A program made the translations under genes and the position numbers. Shown here in pieces: positions 33,359 through 42,767 of a stretch of 64,000 nucleotides of DNA. This stretch comes from Gemmatimonadota bacterium (GTDB lineage: Bacteria; Gemmatimonadota; Gemmatimonadetes; Gemmatimonadales; GWC2-71-9): contig JANYLJ010000034.1 of the NCBI GenBank assembly GCA_025357945.1, forward strand, positions 50,742-114,741. The letters are read 5' to 3'. Numbering within the stretch: position 1 is the first letter of the stretch; each line of letters begins with the position of its first letter. The notes below the pieces were generated by a model. The model was not told the DNA's origin. It saw nothing but the letters and a program-made list of their open reading frames with translations, and did no database searches.

Positions 33359-35893
33359 TCACCCGCACTCGCTGAACCCGCACACGTGGCACTTCGCGCA
33401 CCCCTCGGCGTACTCGAGTTGCGACCCGCAATCGGGGCACGCCCCGGCGAATGTCTCGTTCATCCCGCCCATGATCAGCTGTTCACCCTCGTTGGTCACC
33501 ATCATCGGTGGTGCGATTGCATCGGCCGGCATGGGCGGCGCCTGCGCCAGCAGTTCCTGTTGCACGCCCTGCTTGTCCGCGGCGTACTTCTCGAGTGCGA
33601 TCCCCACGGCGTCGGGCACCGACATCACCTTGTTCGGGCCCAACCCGATGGCGCGATCCGACGAGATGCCGCGCAACTGGCGGTGAATCGCCTTGAGCGG
33701 GATACCCGAACGAAGGGCCAGCGAGATCAGCCGCCCGATCGCCTCCACGTCGGCCATCAATGCGCCACCAGCCTTGCCGAGGGACATGAAGACTTCGAAC
33801 GGCTGTCCCTTGTCGTCTTCGGTGATGGTAACGTAGAGGTCGCCGAGCGGCGTCGAGATGCGGCGCGTCGCACCCCGCAGGAGCTCGGGCCGCGAACGCT
33901 TCTGGCGGCGCTGCAGGTTCTCGCTCTCCACCTCGTGCAACGCCCGCTTCAGCTGCTCGATCTCGACATCCTTTTCCGCCAGCTGGGACACCAGATCCGC
34001 TGCCGCTTCGCGGGATCCGGCCGCCGGCTCGGCGCCGTCAGCCCCGGGCATGACCAGGTCGGCGCGCGCGGCCGACTTGCCACTCGCGGTCGCCTGATCG
34101 TGCACCTTCCGGGCGGTGGGGCCGGTCGAGAGCACCTGCATGTCACGCGAGCCATCGCGATACACGGTGACACCCTTGCAGCCGAGATCGTACGCGAGCC
34201 GGTAGATCTGCTCGACGTAGTCCTCAGTGGCGTCGTTGGCGAAGTTGCAGGTCTTGGAGATCGCGGAGTCGTTGTACTCCTGGAACGCCGCCTGCATGCG
34301 GATGTGCCACTCCGGTGCGATCTGGTTCGCGGTCACGAACGCGCGCTGCCACGGTACCGGGACCTCGTCGAAGTTGATGTGGCCGTGCTCGACGATCCGG
34401 CGGATCAGGTCGTCGCTGTACCACCCTTCCCGCTTGGCGATCGCCACGAAATCGTCGTTCACGTCCGGCATCAACACGCCGGCCTGGTTGCGCATGAACG
34501 CCACGGCGAAGAGTGGCTCGATCCCCGATGAGCAGCTGGCGATGATGGAAATGGTGCCGGTGGGCGCCACCGTGGTGACGTTGCAGTTGCGGAGCTTCCG
34601 CATCGGCCGGATGCGGTTCCCGTCGGCGTCGCGCGCACACGAGGCGTCGGGGCCCCAGATGCTCTTCTCCCACTCCGGGAACACACCGCGCAGGATGGCG
34701 AGCCGCTCGGACTCGTTCTTGGCTTCTTCGTCCACGAACTGCTGGAGCTCGCGGCCAAGGTTCACCGCTTCCTCCGAGTCGTACGGCACGCCGACGCGGA
34801 TGAAGAGGTCGGCGAGGCCCATGACGCCGAGCCCGATGCGCCGGATTCGCTGCGCGAGCGAGGTGATCTCGGGCAGCGGATAGTTGTTCGCGTCGATCAC
34901 GTTCTCGAGGAAATGCGTACTCAGCTGCACCGCCCGGCGCAGGTGCTCCCAATCGATGTCGCCTTCGCTGGAAACCATGGCACCGAGATTGATCGAGCCG
35001 AGGTTGCAGACATCGTAGGGCAAAAGCGGCTGCTCACCACAAGGGTTAGTCGCCTCGTACGCACCCAGGTGCGGCACCGGGTTGTAATGATTGGCGCGAT
35101 CGATGAAGAAGACACCGGGCTCACCGGTCTTCCAGGCGCCGTGCACGATCTTCCGCCAGATCACCGAGGCCAGCATGGTGCCGGTGACGCGGTGCGTGCG
35201 CGGGTCGACCAGGTCGTACTCACCGTCGGCGGCGAGTGCGGCCATGAAGGCATCGGTGATGGCGACCGAGATATTGAAGTTGGTGATCTTGGTGGTGTCG
35301 CTCTTGCAGTCGATAAAATCGAGGATGTCGGGGTGGTCGACCCGCAGGATCCCCATGTTCGCGCCCCGGCGGGTGCCACCCTGCTTGACCACATCGGTGG
35401 ACGAGTCGTACAACGACATGAACGAGACCGGGCCCGACGCCACGCCCATCGTCGAGCGGACGATGTCGTTGCGGGCGCGCAGGCGGGAAAAGGAGAACCC
35501 GGTGCCGCCGCCCGACTGGTGCACCAGCGCCATCGCCCGCAGCGTGTCGTAGATGCCGCTCTCGCCGTTGGAGAGGGTATCGTCGACCGGCAGGACGAAG
35601 CACGCCGACAACTGACCCAGCGGCCGCCCGGCGTTCATCAACGTGGGCGAGTTGGGCATGAACACCCGCTTCGCCATCATGTCGTAGAAGGCCCGCGCCA
35701 GCTCGGTCACCGCCGCCTTCGAGGCACCGTACTTCGCGTCCGGTGCGGCGACGGTCGTCGCCACGCGCCAGAAGAGATCTGCCGGCTTTTCGGCCGGTTG
35801 CCCCGACTCATCCTTGATCAGGTACCGCTTCTCAAGAACGGTGACCGCATTCGGCGACAGGTCGACTGCGCCTCGCGTCGGAGACGTGCTCAT
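33359..35893 (-). CDS. nrdJ: Vitamin B12-dependent (class II) ribonucleotide reductase
   Basis: An 844-residue adenosylcobalamin-dependent reductase making deoxynucleotides regardless of oxygen. Visible are the substrate-side segments NSPTLMNAG and LSACFVLPVDDTL, the allosteric/active-site loop SGGGTGFSFSRLR, GTRRGANMGILRVDHPDI, the radical Cys loop ATNPCGEQPLLPYDVCNLGSIN, and PTGTISIIASCSSGIEP. It ends with a zinc-ribbon, CPDCGSQLEYAEGC.KCHVCG, typical of the long NrdJ form that regenerates the active-site thiols. The ATG at 35891-35893 has a GAGG six bases upstream. No cobalamin riboswitch was found upstream. Confidence 0.97.
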   Translation of the reverse strand: MSTSPTRGAVDLSPNAVTVLEKRYLIKDESGQPAEKPADLFWRVATTVAAPDAKYGASKAAVTELARAFYDMMAKRVFMPNSPTLMNAGRPLGQLSACFVLPVDDTLSNGESGIYDTLRAMALVHQSGGGTGFSFSRLRARNDIVRSTMGVASGPVSFMSLYDSSTDVVKQGGTRRGANMGILRVDHPDILDFIDCKSDTTKITNFNISVAITDAFMAALAADGEYDLVDPRTHRVTGTMLASVIWRKIVHGAWKTGEPGVFFIDRANHYNPVPHLGAYEATNPCGEQPLLPYDVCNLGSINLGAMVSSEGDIDWEHLRRAVQLSTHFLENVIDANNYPLPEITSLAQRIRRIGLGVMGLADLFIRVGVPYDSEEAVNLGRELQQFVDEEAKNESERLAILRGVFPEWEKSIWGPDASCARDADGNRIRPMRKLRNCNVTTVAPTGTISIIASCSSGIEPLFAVAFMRNQAGVLMPDVNDDFVAIAKREGWYSDDLIRRIVEHGHINFDEVPVPWQRAFVTANQIAPEWHIRMQAAFQEYNDSAISKTCNFANDATEDYVEQIYRLAYDLGCKGVTVYRDGSRDMQVLSTGPTARKVHDQATASGKSAARADLVMPGADGAEPAAGSREAAADLVSQLAEKDVEIEQLKRALHEVESENLQRRQKRSRPELLRGATRRISTPLGDLYVTITEDDKGQPFEVFMSLGKAGGALMADVEAIGRLISLALRSGIPLKAIHRQLRGISSDRAIGLGPNKVMSVPDAVGIALEKYAADKQGVQQELLAQAPPMPADAIAPPMMVTNEGEQLIMGGMNETFAGACPDCGSQLEYAEGCAKCHVCGFSECG

Positions 35894-36019
35894 GATGCCT
35901 CGCACTCAATTGCCCAGTATGAATAGCAGGATGGGGTAACGGAGGTCCAAGCTAGGAAAAAAGAAGCGCCACGGCAATGCGACGAAATTGCCAGCAGCCA
36001 TCGGGATCGCGAGAATCAA

Positions 36020-36054
36020 CATCACAAATCCATCACAACTGTAAGTTATCCACA
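36020..36054. promoter_or_regulatory. DnaA box and paired CATCACAA words upstream of nrdJ
   Basis: A perfect DnaA box TTATCCACA lies at 36046-36054. CATCACAA occurs at 36020 and again at 36031, one helical turn apart (TTGTGATG on the coding strand of nrdJ). All are 130-160 bp above the nrdJ start. DnaA control of nrd genes is known in E. coli, so this could couple dNTP supply to replication. A single box also occurs by chance. Confidence 0.35.
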
Positions 36055-36112
36055 AGCGGGGTCGCTGAACCACGAGGAGCGGCCGATACGGTACGCCGGG
36101 CACGTGAACCCA

Positions 36113-38371
36113 TCACTTGACGACCGTGAACCCGCGCTGCCGAACGACTTTCCCGCCGGTCGGTGTGGCCACCGTGACCTGGAGCAGGTAGTCGCCACCA
36201 CCGAGGCGACCGATGTCGATCTCGCGATGTACCTGGTCGGGCCGTTGTGCGGCCACCGCATTGAAGCCGAGCTGCAGCAACGGATCGGTGCGCCCCACCT
36301 TCAGCACGGCGAGCTGCGCGCGATAGGCGGTTCCCGGCGCGAGGCCGCCGACCTCGAAATAGAGCTGCATCGGTTCGCTGGCGCGGAAGCGGTGCAATGG
36401 ATTGATCCACGCGGTGTCCGCCGGACCGGTCCGCCACGGCAGCGGCACCGTCCGGACGCCCAGTGCCAGATCCGAGAGCTCGATCGCGGTGGTGGCCAAC
36501 GCGGCGACGCGCACCTGCTGCGGTCTGGTCACCAACCCGCGACTTTCGGTTTCGAGCGCGACCCGTACGGTGTAAATCCCGGGTGGCAGGTACATCGGCA
36601 GGCGGCCGAGCAGGTTGTCGTTCTCGGCAATGGCGGCGCTCGCAGCAAAGTTGCGCAGCGTATCCAGGGACGTCACCACCGCACCCGCCGCGTTGCGCAC
36701 GGCCACCCGCATCCGGATCGGATACACCACCCTGCCGGTCGACGGCGGTGCGTAGAGCGACGATCCCGGAATCGCGAACACCACTTGCATCTGGGTACCC
36801 GCTGCATCGGAGCCGACCGCCACGACGTCCACGTCCGCGGTGAGCGGCAGCTCGTAACCGAACTTCCAGCTGTCGGTCTGCAAGCCGATCGCGATGCTCT
36901 TGCGCCCGGCGGCGCGTTCTGCCAGCTGCATCTCCCGGGAACCGCGCTCGCCGGCGGCGAGCATCCTCGCGACGATGGGGCTCAGCTTCTGGCGAGAGTA
37001 GAGCATCTCCTGGGCAGCCTGCGCCGTCCACGCCGCGCCGTACGTGGCCAGCGTGGTGCCACCTTCGAGCCGCGCGCGCACGTCGCCCTGGCCGGTGCGC
37101 CGCGCCGCAGTACCAAGCCCCACGATGTCGAGCAGGCTTTCGTACATCCGATAACCCTGCGCGGAATCCGGTTGGGCAAAGTTGAACAACAGGTCACCCG
37201 CCGGACGGTGATACAGCCACGATTCGTTCGGCGGCATGCCGGCCATCGTGAGCGAGGTGCGATCATCCGGCTCGCCGTGGCGCACGTAGATCCGGCCGCG
37301 ATCGTCGAACCGCGATCCGGTGGGGCCGAACGCCTTCAGGGTGTCGTAGCGATGCCCGGGCGGCACCAGAGGATAGCGGTGGTGGGCGTAGTCGATACGG
37401 CGATAGTGCTCGCGCAGGCGCTCGGCACTGCCGTTGAATGCATCCGGGTCGCGCGTGTCCCAGAATCGCCGCGCCACGGCGACGCGCGATTCACCGCGTG
37501 CAGCATCGAAGTGCCGCAACGCCGAATCCGGCATGACGAGCGAGAGATCGCGAGAGTACATCGCCGCCGTCTCGCCGTCGGCGAGGGAGAGGCCGAGATA
37601 CCACTGAGCGACGCCGCTGATACGGCCGGCTGCGAGCTTGGTGCGCGCCATTTCCAGGAGCGCCGTCGCGTTGAAGCGATTGTGATTGAGCAGCGCCTGA
37701 AACGCGGCGATCGCGGAGTCCACATCGCCCACGTCGCGCTCGATCCGGCCTCGCAGCATCAGCACTGAGGAGTCGCGTCCCGCGGGCGCCCGGGCGACTT
37801 CGCGCAGCGCGAACAGCGCGCCGGTCAGGTGCGCAGAAATCCCCAGGTGCAAGGCGTTATCGCCGAGCTCGAATACGCCGTAGACAAACGAGGAGTCCAC
37901 GATGGCGCTCCGCGCCAGGTCGTGCGCCGGCGCCTGGAACACATCGCGGCCGAGTACCGCGAAAACGCCGCGCATCGCCGGCGGATAGGCATCGGCCGCG
38001 GCAAGTTCTGCGTTGCCGAGACCGTACCAGCCCAACGGCCACCTGGGCTGTAACCCCGTCGCCCATTCGAACTCGCCTTCGGCATCGCGGAAATGGCCGG
38101 CCCCATTGGTGAGTTCGGCGAGACGGAGGCCGAGGAACCCGAGACGGAGGTGGATCAGCGGGTTGTCGCGGTTCTTGCGGGCGCTGTCGATCGTGCGCGA
38201 CTCGAGGGCGACTAATTGTGTCGTATCGGCGGAGGACCTCAGCGAATCCCGCAGCCGGAACATGGCGGCACGATCCGGCGGCCGCTGTGCCGCGACCAGC
38301 CCGGGCGCCAACACAATCAGCAGCGCCAATATCCGCCACAGCAGGGGCACGACGCGTCGACCGGCCGTCAT
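36113..38371 (-). CDS. GWxTD-type secreted repeat protein, second of a tandem pair
   Basis: A 752-residue protein with a signal peptide (LLWRILALLIVLAPGLVAAQ), a TPR-like helical N-terminal half (HLRLGFLGLRLAE, LQPRWPLGWYGLGNAELA) and then the block FWDTRDPDAFNGSAERLREHYRRIDYAHHRY...RFDDRGRIYVRHGEPDD, which corresponds to the GWxTD domain. The C-terminal third is beta-rich. Such proteins are frequent in Gemmatimonadota and Acidobacteria but their role is not established. The start overlaps the stop of its paralogue (ATGA), so the two are translationally coupled. Confidence 0.75.
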   Translation of the reverse strand: MTAGRRVVPLLWRILALLIVLAPGLVAAQRPPDRAAMFRLRDSLRSSADTTQLVALESRTIDSARKNRDNPLIHLRLGFLGLRLAELTNGAGHFRDAEGEFEWATGLQPRWPLGWYGLGNAELAAADAYPPAMRGVFAVLGRDVFQAPAHDLARSAIVDSSFVYGVFELGDNALHLGISAHLTGALFALREVARAPAGRDSSVLMLRGRIERDVGDVDSAIAAFQALLNHNRFNATALLEMARTKLAAGRISGVAQWYLGLSLADGETAAMYSRDLSLVMPDSALRHFDAARGESRVAVARRFWDTRDPDAFNGSAERLREHYRRIDYAHHRYPLVPPGHRYDTLKAFGPTGSRFDDRGRIYVRHGEPDDRTSLTMAGMPPNESWLYHRPAGDLLFNFAQPDSAQGYRMYESLLDIVGLGTAARRTGQGDVRARLEGGTTLATYGAAWTAQAAQEMLYSRQKLSPIVARMLAAGERGSREMQLAERAAGRKSIAIGLQTDSWKFGYELPLTADVDVVAVGSDAAGTQMQVVFAIPGSSLYAPPSTGRVVYPIRMRVAVRNAAGAVVTSLDTLRNFAASAAIAENDNLLGRLPMYLPPGIYTVRVALETESRGLVTRPQQVRVAALATTAIELSDLALGVRTVPLPWRTGPADTAWINPLHRFRASEPMQLYFEVGGLAPGTAYRAQLAVLKVGRTDPLLQLGFNAVAAQRPDQVHREIDIGRLGGGDYLLQVTVATPTGGKVVRQRGFTVVK

Positions 38372-40737
38372 CGCACCACTGTGAATTCCTGGGTTCGCGT
38401 CACCTTGGCCTCGGACCGCCGGGAAACGGTCACCTCAAGAACGTACCTCCCCGCCTTCGGCTTTTGGAGGGTGATCTCTCGCTGCACCAGCATCCGGTGG
38501 CCCGTCGCCCGCTGGCTGGTGGTGGCCTGGAACGGATCGCGGCCGCCACCGAACAGCTTGGCCAGCCAACGGAAAGGCGACGCCCCCCCCGGTTGCTTGA
38601 CGACCATCTCGATCTTGAAGGAGGAGTCGGGTACCAGGCCGTCCACCTCGAACGAGAGCTCGACTGGTTCGGCGGCGCGAAATTCGGCGACCGGATTGAC
38701 CCGGATCGTGTCACCCCGGTCCGAGATCCACCAGAGGGGTACACTCGCCGCGCCGAGCGCCAGGTCAGAAAGCCCGAGCGCGGGTCCGACCGGTGCCGGA
38801 ACCGTGACGGTGTCGCGGCCGCTGACGGCGCCGGCGCGATCGACCTCCAGCCCGACCCGCACGGTGAAGCGGCCCGGCGGCACCGGGACAGAGATGATTC
38901 CGAGCCGGTAGTTACGGGTCGCGATCGGCACCGCGGTGAGCGCCGGGCCGAGCGTGTCGACTACTGCGACCGCGGTACCGTCGAGCTCGAGGACCGACAC
39001 CCGCACCCGCGGCGCGATCCCGCCGTCGCCACCTCGCGCGGTTCGGGGCGCGGCCTCCGCCGCAATGCTGTAGGCGACCTGGAGCATGGAACTGACCGAA
39101 TCGCGGCCGGTCGCCAGGACCTGAACCTGCGCCGGCAGGTCGACCGCGTATCGCCGCTCCCAGCCGTCCGTGGTGGTTCCGACGCGAATGCTGCGGTTGC
39201 CGATGGCGCGCTCCTCGGTCCAGAGGCCGGCCGCAGCTCCCTTTCCGGAAGTGAGCATCTTCTGGTAAATCGGATTCAGTTCCAGGCGCGAGCGGAGAAT
39301 CGCCGCGGTCGTTTGTGAGAGTGCGGCGTCGCTCAGCCGCTGGCGCAGTTTCGCGGCGCTGTCCGCACTGATCGGGGCGCCGCGCGATCCCGGCAACAGC
39401 AACGGCCCGTCGGTGCCCTGGATGTTGCCCGAGTTCTCGAGCCGGACCGTGTTGGCATAGCCAACGATGTCGAGAACGCTTTGGACCAGGCGATAGTCGC
39501 TCACGCCTTCACGGGCGACGAAGTGAAAAAGCAGGTCGGCCGCACCGCTGCGGCGGTAGGCCCACGATTCGTTGAAGGGTATCCCGGGTTGTTCAAGCGA
39601 CACCCGGGCATCCGGATTCCCCTGGCGAATGTAGACGACGCCACGGTCGTCGAACTCGGCCACCGGCGGACGATATCGCTCGATGATGTCGTAGTGGCGG
39701 TGCGTCGACGCGAGTCGATAGTTGTGCCGTGCGACGTCGAGCCGCCGATAGTGCTCCGCGAGGCGCTCGCCCGGCGCATGCAGCTCGTCGCGATCGCGCA
39801 GGTCCCAGAATCGTCGCATGACATCGGCCCGTGCCGCGCCCTCCGCCGCATCGAACCGGCGCAACGCACTGTCGGCGAGCACGAAGCGGAGGTCGGCCCG
39901 ATAGAGGGCGACCGTGGCCGGATCGGCGCCAGCGAGCCCCTGATACCACGGCCCGGCACCGTTGCGACGGCCGACCTTGAAGCGCACCCTCGCCTGCTCC
40001 AACAGCGCCGCCGCGTCGTTCGGGCTGTGGGCTACCAGCGCATCCACCGCCGCAAGGGCCGAATCCGGACTGCCAACCTCTCGCTCGATGCGCGCCCGGG
40101 CGAGCTGCACCTCGGGGTCCCGCGCGGCAGCGGTACGCGCCGAGCGCCGCAGTGCGGCCAGCGCGACATCCAGCCGCAGGTTGACGCGCTGCCGGAGGGC
40201 GGTGTTACTCAGCTCCACCAGCCCGCGAACGAAGCTCGGGTCGACCTCGGCGCTCCTGGCGAAGTCGTTCGCTGAACGCGTCAGCGCGTCCCGGCCGAGA
40301 GCGGTCTGCAAGCCGCGCAGCACGGCGGACTCCGCGTCACCCACGCCGAGCTCGGCCAAGCCGAGACCGAACCAGCCGTACGGCCACTTCGGTTGCAGAT
40401 CGACAACCCACTGGAATTCAGACGCCGCGTTGCCGTAGTGCTTGCGACCGTTCAGGTCGCCGAGGCGCATGGCCAGGAAGCCGAGCCGCAAGTGCGCCAG
40501 CGCGCTGTCGCGCATCTCACGGCTGGCGTGCGCGATCATCTCCTTCTCGGCGGCAAGGAGCGCCGTGGAATCGCTGACCGCACCGATCGAGTCGCGGAAA
40601 GCCTCGATCTGTATGCGCTGGGCGGGCGATTGTGCCGACAGCGGCATCACGCCGACGACGAGGAACACGCCGACGTACCGCGCGCGCGCGCCGGTCCGTC
40701 TGCCACGCTGCACACTGCCGGGGGAGGATTCTGGCAT
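38368..40737 (-). CDS. GWxTD-type secreted repeat protein, first of a tandem pair
   Basis: A 789-residue paralogue of the next gene. It has a signal peptide (RYVGVFLVVGVMPLSAQ), TPR-like repeats (AHLRLGFLAMRLGDLNG, LQPKWPYGWFGLGLAELGVG), and FWDLRDRDELHAPGERLAEHYRRLDVARHNY...EFDDRGVVYIRQGNPDARVSLE as the GWxTD-like domain, then beta-rich C-terminal segments ending VTRTQEFTVVR. The ATG at 40735-40737 is used. The strictly parallel order of domains in the two proteins points to a local duplication that has since diverged considerably. Confidence 0.75.
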   Translation of the reverse strand: MPESSPGSVQRGRRTGARARYVGVFLVVGVMPLSAQSPAQRIQIEAFRDSIGAVSDSTALLAAEKEMIAHASREMRDSALAHLRLGFLAMRLGDLNGRKHYGNAASEFQWVVDLQPKWPYGWFGLGLAELGVGDAESAVLRGLQTALGRDALTRSANDFARSAEVDPSFVRGLVELSNTALRQRVNLRLDVALAALRRSARTAAARDPEVQLARARIEREVGSPDSALAAVDALVAHSPNDAAALLEQARVRFKVGRRNGAGPWYQGLAGADPATVALYRADLRFVLADSALRRFDAAEGAARADVMRRFWDLRDRDELHAPGERLAEHYRRLDVARHNYRLASTHRHYDIIERYRPPVAEFDDRGVVYIRQGNPDARVSLEQPGIPFNESWAYRRSGAADLLFHFVAREGVSDYRLVQSVLDIVGYANTVRLENSGNIQGTDGPLLLPGSRGAPISADSAAKLRQRLSDAALSQTTAAILRSRLELNPIYQKMLTSGKGAAAGLWTEERAIGNRSIRVGTTTDGWERRYAVDLPAQVQVLATGRDSVSSMLQVAYSIAAEAAPRTARGGDGGIAPRVRVSVLELDGTAVAVVDTLGPALTAVPIATRNYRLGIISVPVPPGRFTVRVGLEVDRAGAVSGRDTVTVPAPVGPALGLSDLALGAASVPLWWISDRGDTIRVNPVAEFRAAEPVELSFEVDGLVPDSSFKIEMVVKQPGGASPFRWLAKLFGGGRDPFQATTSQRATGHRMLVQREITLQKPKAGRYVLEVTVSRRSEAKVTRTQEFTVVR

Positions 40738-40805
40738 CAATCCAATCTACGTCACTCGACATCCCGTGACCGATTGGCGGCACGGTGCCCTGCCTGCCCC
40801 GTCCG

Positions 40806-42716
40806 CTACGGTCGGCCCTGGTTCGAGCGCGCCACATCCCGCAGGAACGCCGCGATCCCCTCGACGACACCGGCCGCGTAGCGACGCTGCCCTGCCGGCG
40901 TTCGCAGTGCGGCCTCCTGCTCCGGCACCATCATGAAGAGACCCTCGGTGAGGATCGCGGGGTACCAGGTCGGCCGCGTCAAAGCGAGGTCGCCGCGGGC
41001 GACGCCGAGATCGCGCAGCCCGAGGTTGGCGACGAGACGTACCTGCACGGCGCGGGCAAGTGCAAGGGCCTGGGGATGGTTGAAGAAGGTGCTCGTGCCG
41101 CTGTTCAAGAATGGATTCACGCCGTCGGGGAGGGCGTTGTTGTGGATCGAGATCAGCAGTTCGGCGTCGACGGAATCGGCGAGGGCGGCGCGCGGCCAGA
41201 GCTCCACGTCGTGGGGGCCGCTCCGCGTCATGGTGACCGTCGCCCCGGCAGCGACCAGTCGCTCGCGCACGATGTGGGCGATATTCAGATTCGCTTCCGG
41301 TTCACAGAGCCCGGTCGGTCCGCAGGCACCGCCTGGCGGGTGGCCGGGGTCGATCACGATTCGCCGCCGACGCAGTGGATGAGCGGGATCCACCGCAGGC
41401 GGCGGGCGAAAGTCGAAGACGAGGTCGGTGCCGTCCACCCGTACGCGCCAACCCCAAAGTGGCCGATCAAAGGTCACCGCGACCACGACGCGGTCTGCCG
41501 CCTCTTGTTTCCAGGTCAGCGACCGCACGAAGCGCTGGTTCGCGCCGTACCTTGTCCAGTTGGCGTCGGACACGGCGTCGAAAATCGTGATCGTCACGCC
41601 GCGATCTGTTGCATCGACGCTGAGTGGGGCGGGGCGAGTGAGCGGAATGCGCAGGTTCACCCGGTCACTCTCGGCGGTGAGCGTGGGCGATCCCATGATC
41701 GCGTGCCGCGCATCGTCCGGGGCCGCGGCGCGATGCACGTCCGCCGCGGGCACCCAGGCGATGACGTCGTGCGACAACCGCAGGCGGACCTGGTCGCCCA
41801 AGCGCATGTCGGCGTGCGTTCGCGTCCCTTGCGGCAGGAACCAGGTGTAGGTGCCCGTCGGGAAGGTGCGCCCGATTGTGATGCGATCGGTACCGCCCTG
41901 CCGCTGCGGATCGTCGTCGAGTACGATTGCCGTTGGCGGTTCCGATAGCCGGGTGACCGCGAGCGGCCACGGAATCCGGGTCGTGTCACCACCGACCGCG
42001 ATCTCGAGGATCGGTCCGACGGCGACCGACCCGTTCGGCACAGCCGACTCCCATCCCCCGGCGACCGGATTGAGATCGGTACGCAACACGGCGACATACC
42101 GATCACCGGGCGTCGGGCGATGCAGGTTGCGCTCATCGCGGTCGAAGGCACGGACACCTTCGGGCGGTGCATCGGCGATCGAGTCGGCGGCGAAGCGCAA
42201 GACCTCGCCACCTGGAAGGAGCATCCGAATCGAGGCACCTGGCGCCGCCCGCACGGTGAGCGGCAATGGCTCACCGGTTGGCAGCCGGACATCGCCCACC
42301 GGAACCAGCGATCGCCGGTCGACCCAGGCGCCGCTCTGGCGGACCCAGCCGGCGCGGGTAAGGCGGAGCAGCGAGGCGGTGCTGTCCTGACCGCGACGCG
42401 CGGTGAGGACCACCACCAGGCTCGAGTCATGCGGCAGCGACACCCAAGCGAGCCAGGCGCCATTCGGGGCGACCGGGACGGCCTGACCGGCGATCGTCAA
42501 CGTGGCATCCCCGTCACCCACACTGCCGAAAATGAAGGTTGAATCGCCGAACTCGACGGTACTGCCGGGCGCCGGATACGCCACCACGATCTTCAGCGGC
42601 CCGTGCCTGAGCGGCACCCGCGGCAGTCCCGCACCAGTCCGCTGCGCCCGGGCGTTCGCCGTGAGGCCGGAGACCAGGACCACCGCGGCCACCGTAAGCC
42701 GCTTGATTGTCGTCAC
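40806..42716 (-). CDS. N-acetylmuramoyl-L-alanine amidase (Amidase_3)
   Basis: A 636-residue secreted amidase that would cleave the bond between MurNAc and the stem peptide. It has a signal peptide (RLTVAAVVLVSGLTANARAQ), a long N-terminal region of about 380 residues with SH3/AMIN-like beta segments (YPAPGSTVEFGDSTFIFGSV, VRVDGTDLVFDFRPP), and a C-terminal zinc catalytic domain: RIVIDPGHPPGGACGPTGLCEPEANL, LLISIHNNALP and PAILTEGLFMMVPEQE, which supply the His, Glu, His and Glu residues. The start is a GTG at 42714-42716 with no clear ribosome-binding site. It diverges from the PP2C gene. Confidence 0.9.
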   Translation of the reverse strand: MTTIKRLTVAAVVLVSGLTANARAQRTGAGLPRVPLRHGPLKIVVAYPAPGSTVEFGDSTFIFGSVGDGDATLTIAGQAVPVAPNGAWLAWVSLPHDSSLVVVLTARRGQDSTASLLRLTRAGWVRQSGAWVDRRSLVPVGDVRLPTGEPLPLTVRAAPGASIRMLLPGGEVLRFAADSIADAPPEGVRAFDRDERNLHRPTPGDRYVAVLRTDLNPVAGGWESAVPNGSVAVGPILEIAVGGDTTRIPWPLAVTRLSEPPTAIVLDDDPQRQGGTDRITIGRTFPTGTYTWFLPQGTRTHADMRLGDQVRLRLSHDVIAWVPAADVHRAAAPDDARHAIMGSPTLTAESDRVNLRIPLTRPAPLSVDATDRGVTITIFDAVSDANWTRYGANQRFVRSLTWKQEAADRVVVAVTFDRPLWGWRVRVDGTDLVFDFRPPPAVDPAHPLRRRRIVIDPGHPPGGACGPTGLCEPEANLNIAHIVRERLVAAGATVTMTRSGPHDVELWPRAALADSVDAELLISIHNNALPDGVNPFLNSGTSTFFNHPQALALARAVQVRLVANLGLRDLGVARGDLALTRPTWYPAILTEGLFMMVPEQEAALRTPAGQRRYAAGVVEGIAAFLRDVARSNQGRP

Positions 42717-42767
42717 TTAGAGTCCATTCGAGTTGCCGCCCCCCGGCGGCGTTCCTATCTTCCCGTA

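Noticed and set aside
35894-36112. Cobalamin riboswitch upstream of nrdJ
   Set aside because: No B12-box or the expected helices could be recognised on the coding strand.
35894-36112. NrdR boxes upstream of nrdJ
   Set aside because: No pair of ACACTATATCTTGTGT-like palindromes was found; the CATCACAA words are direct, not palindromic.
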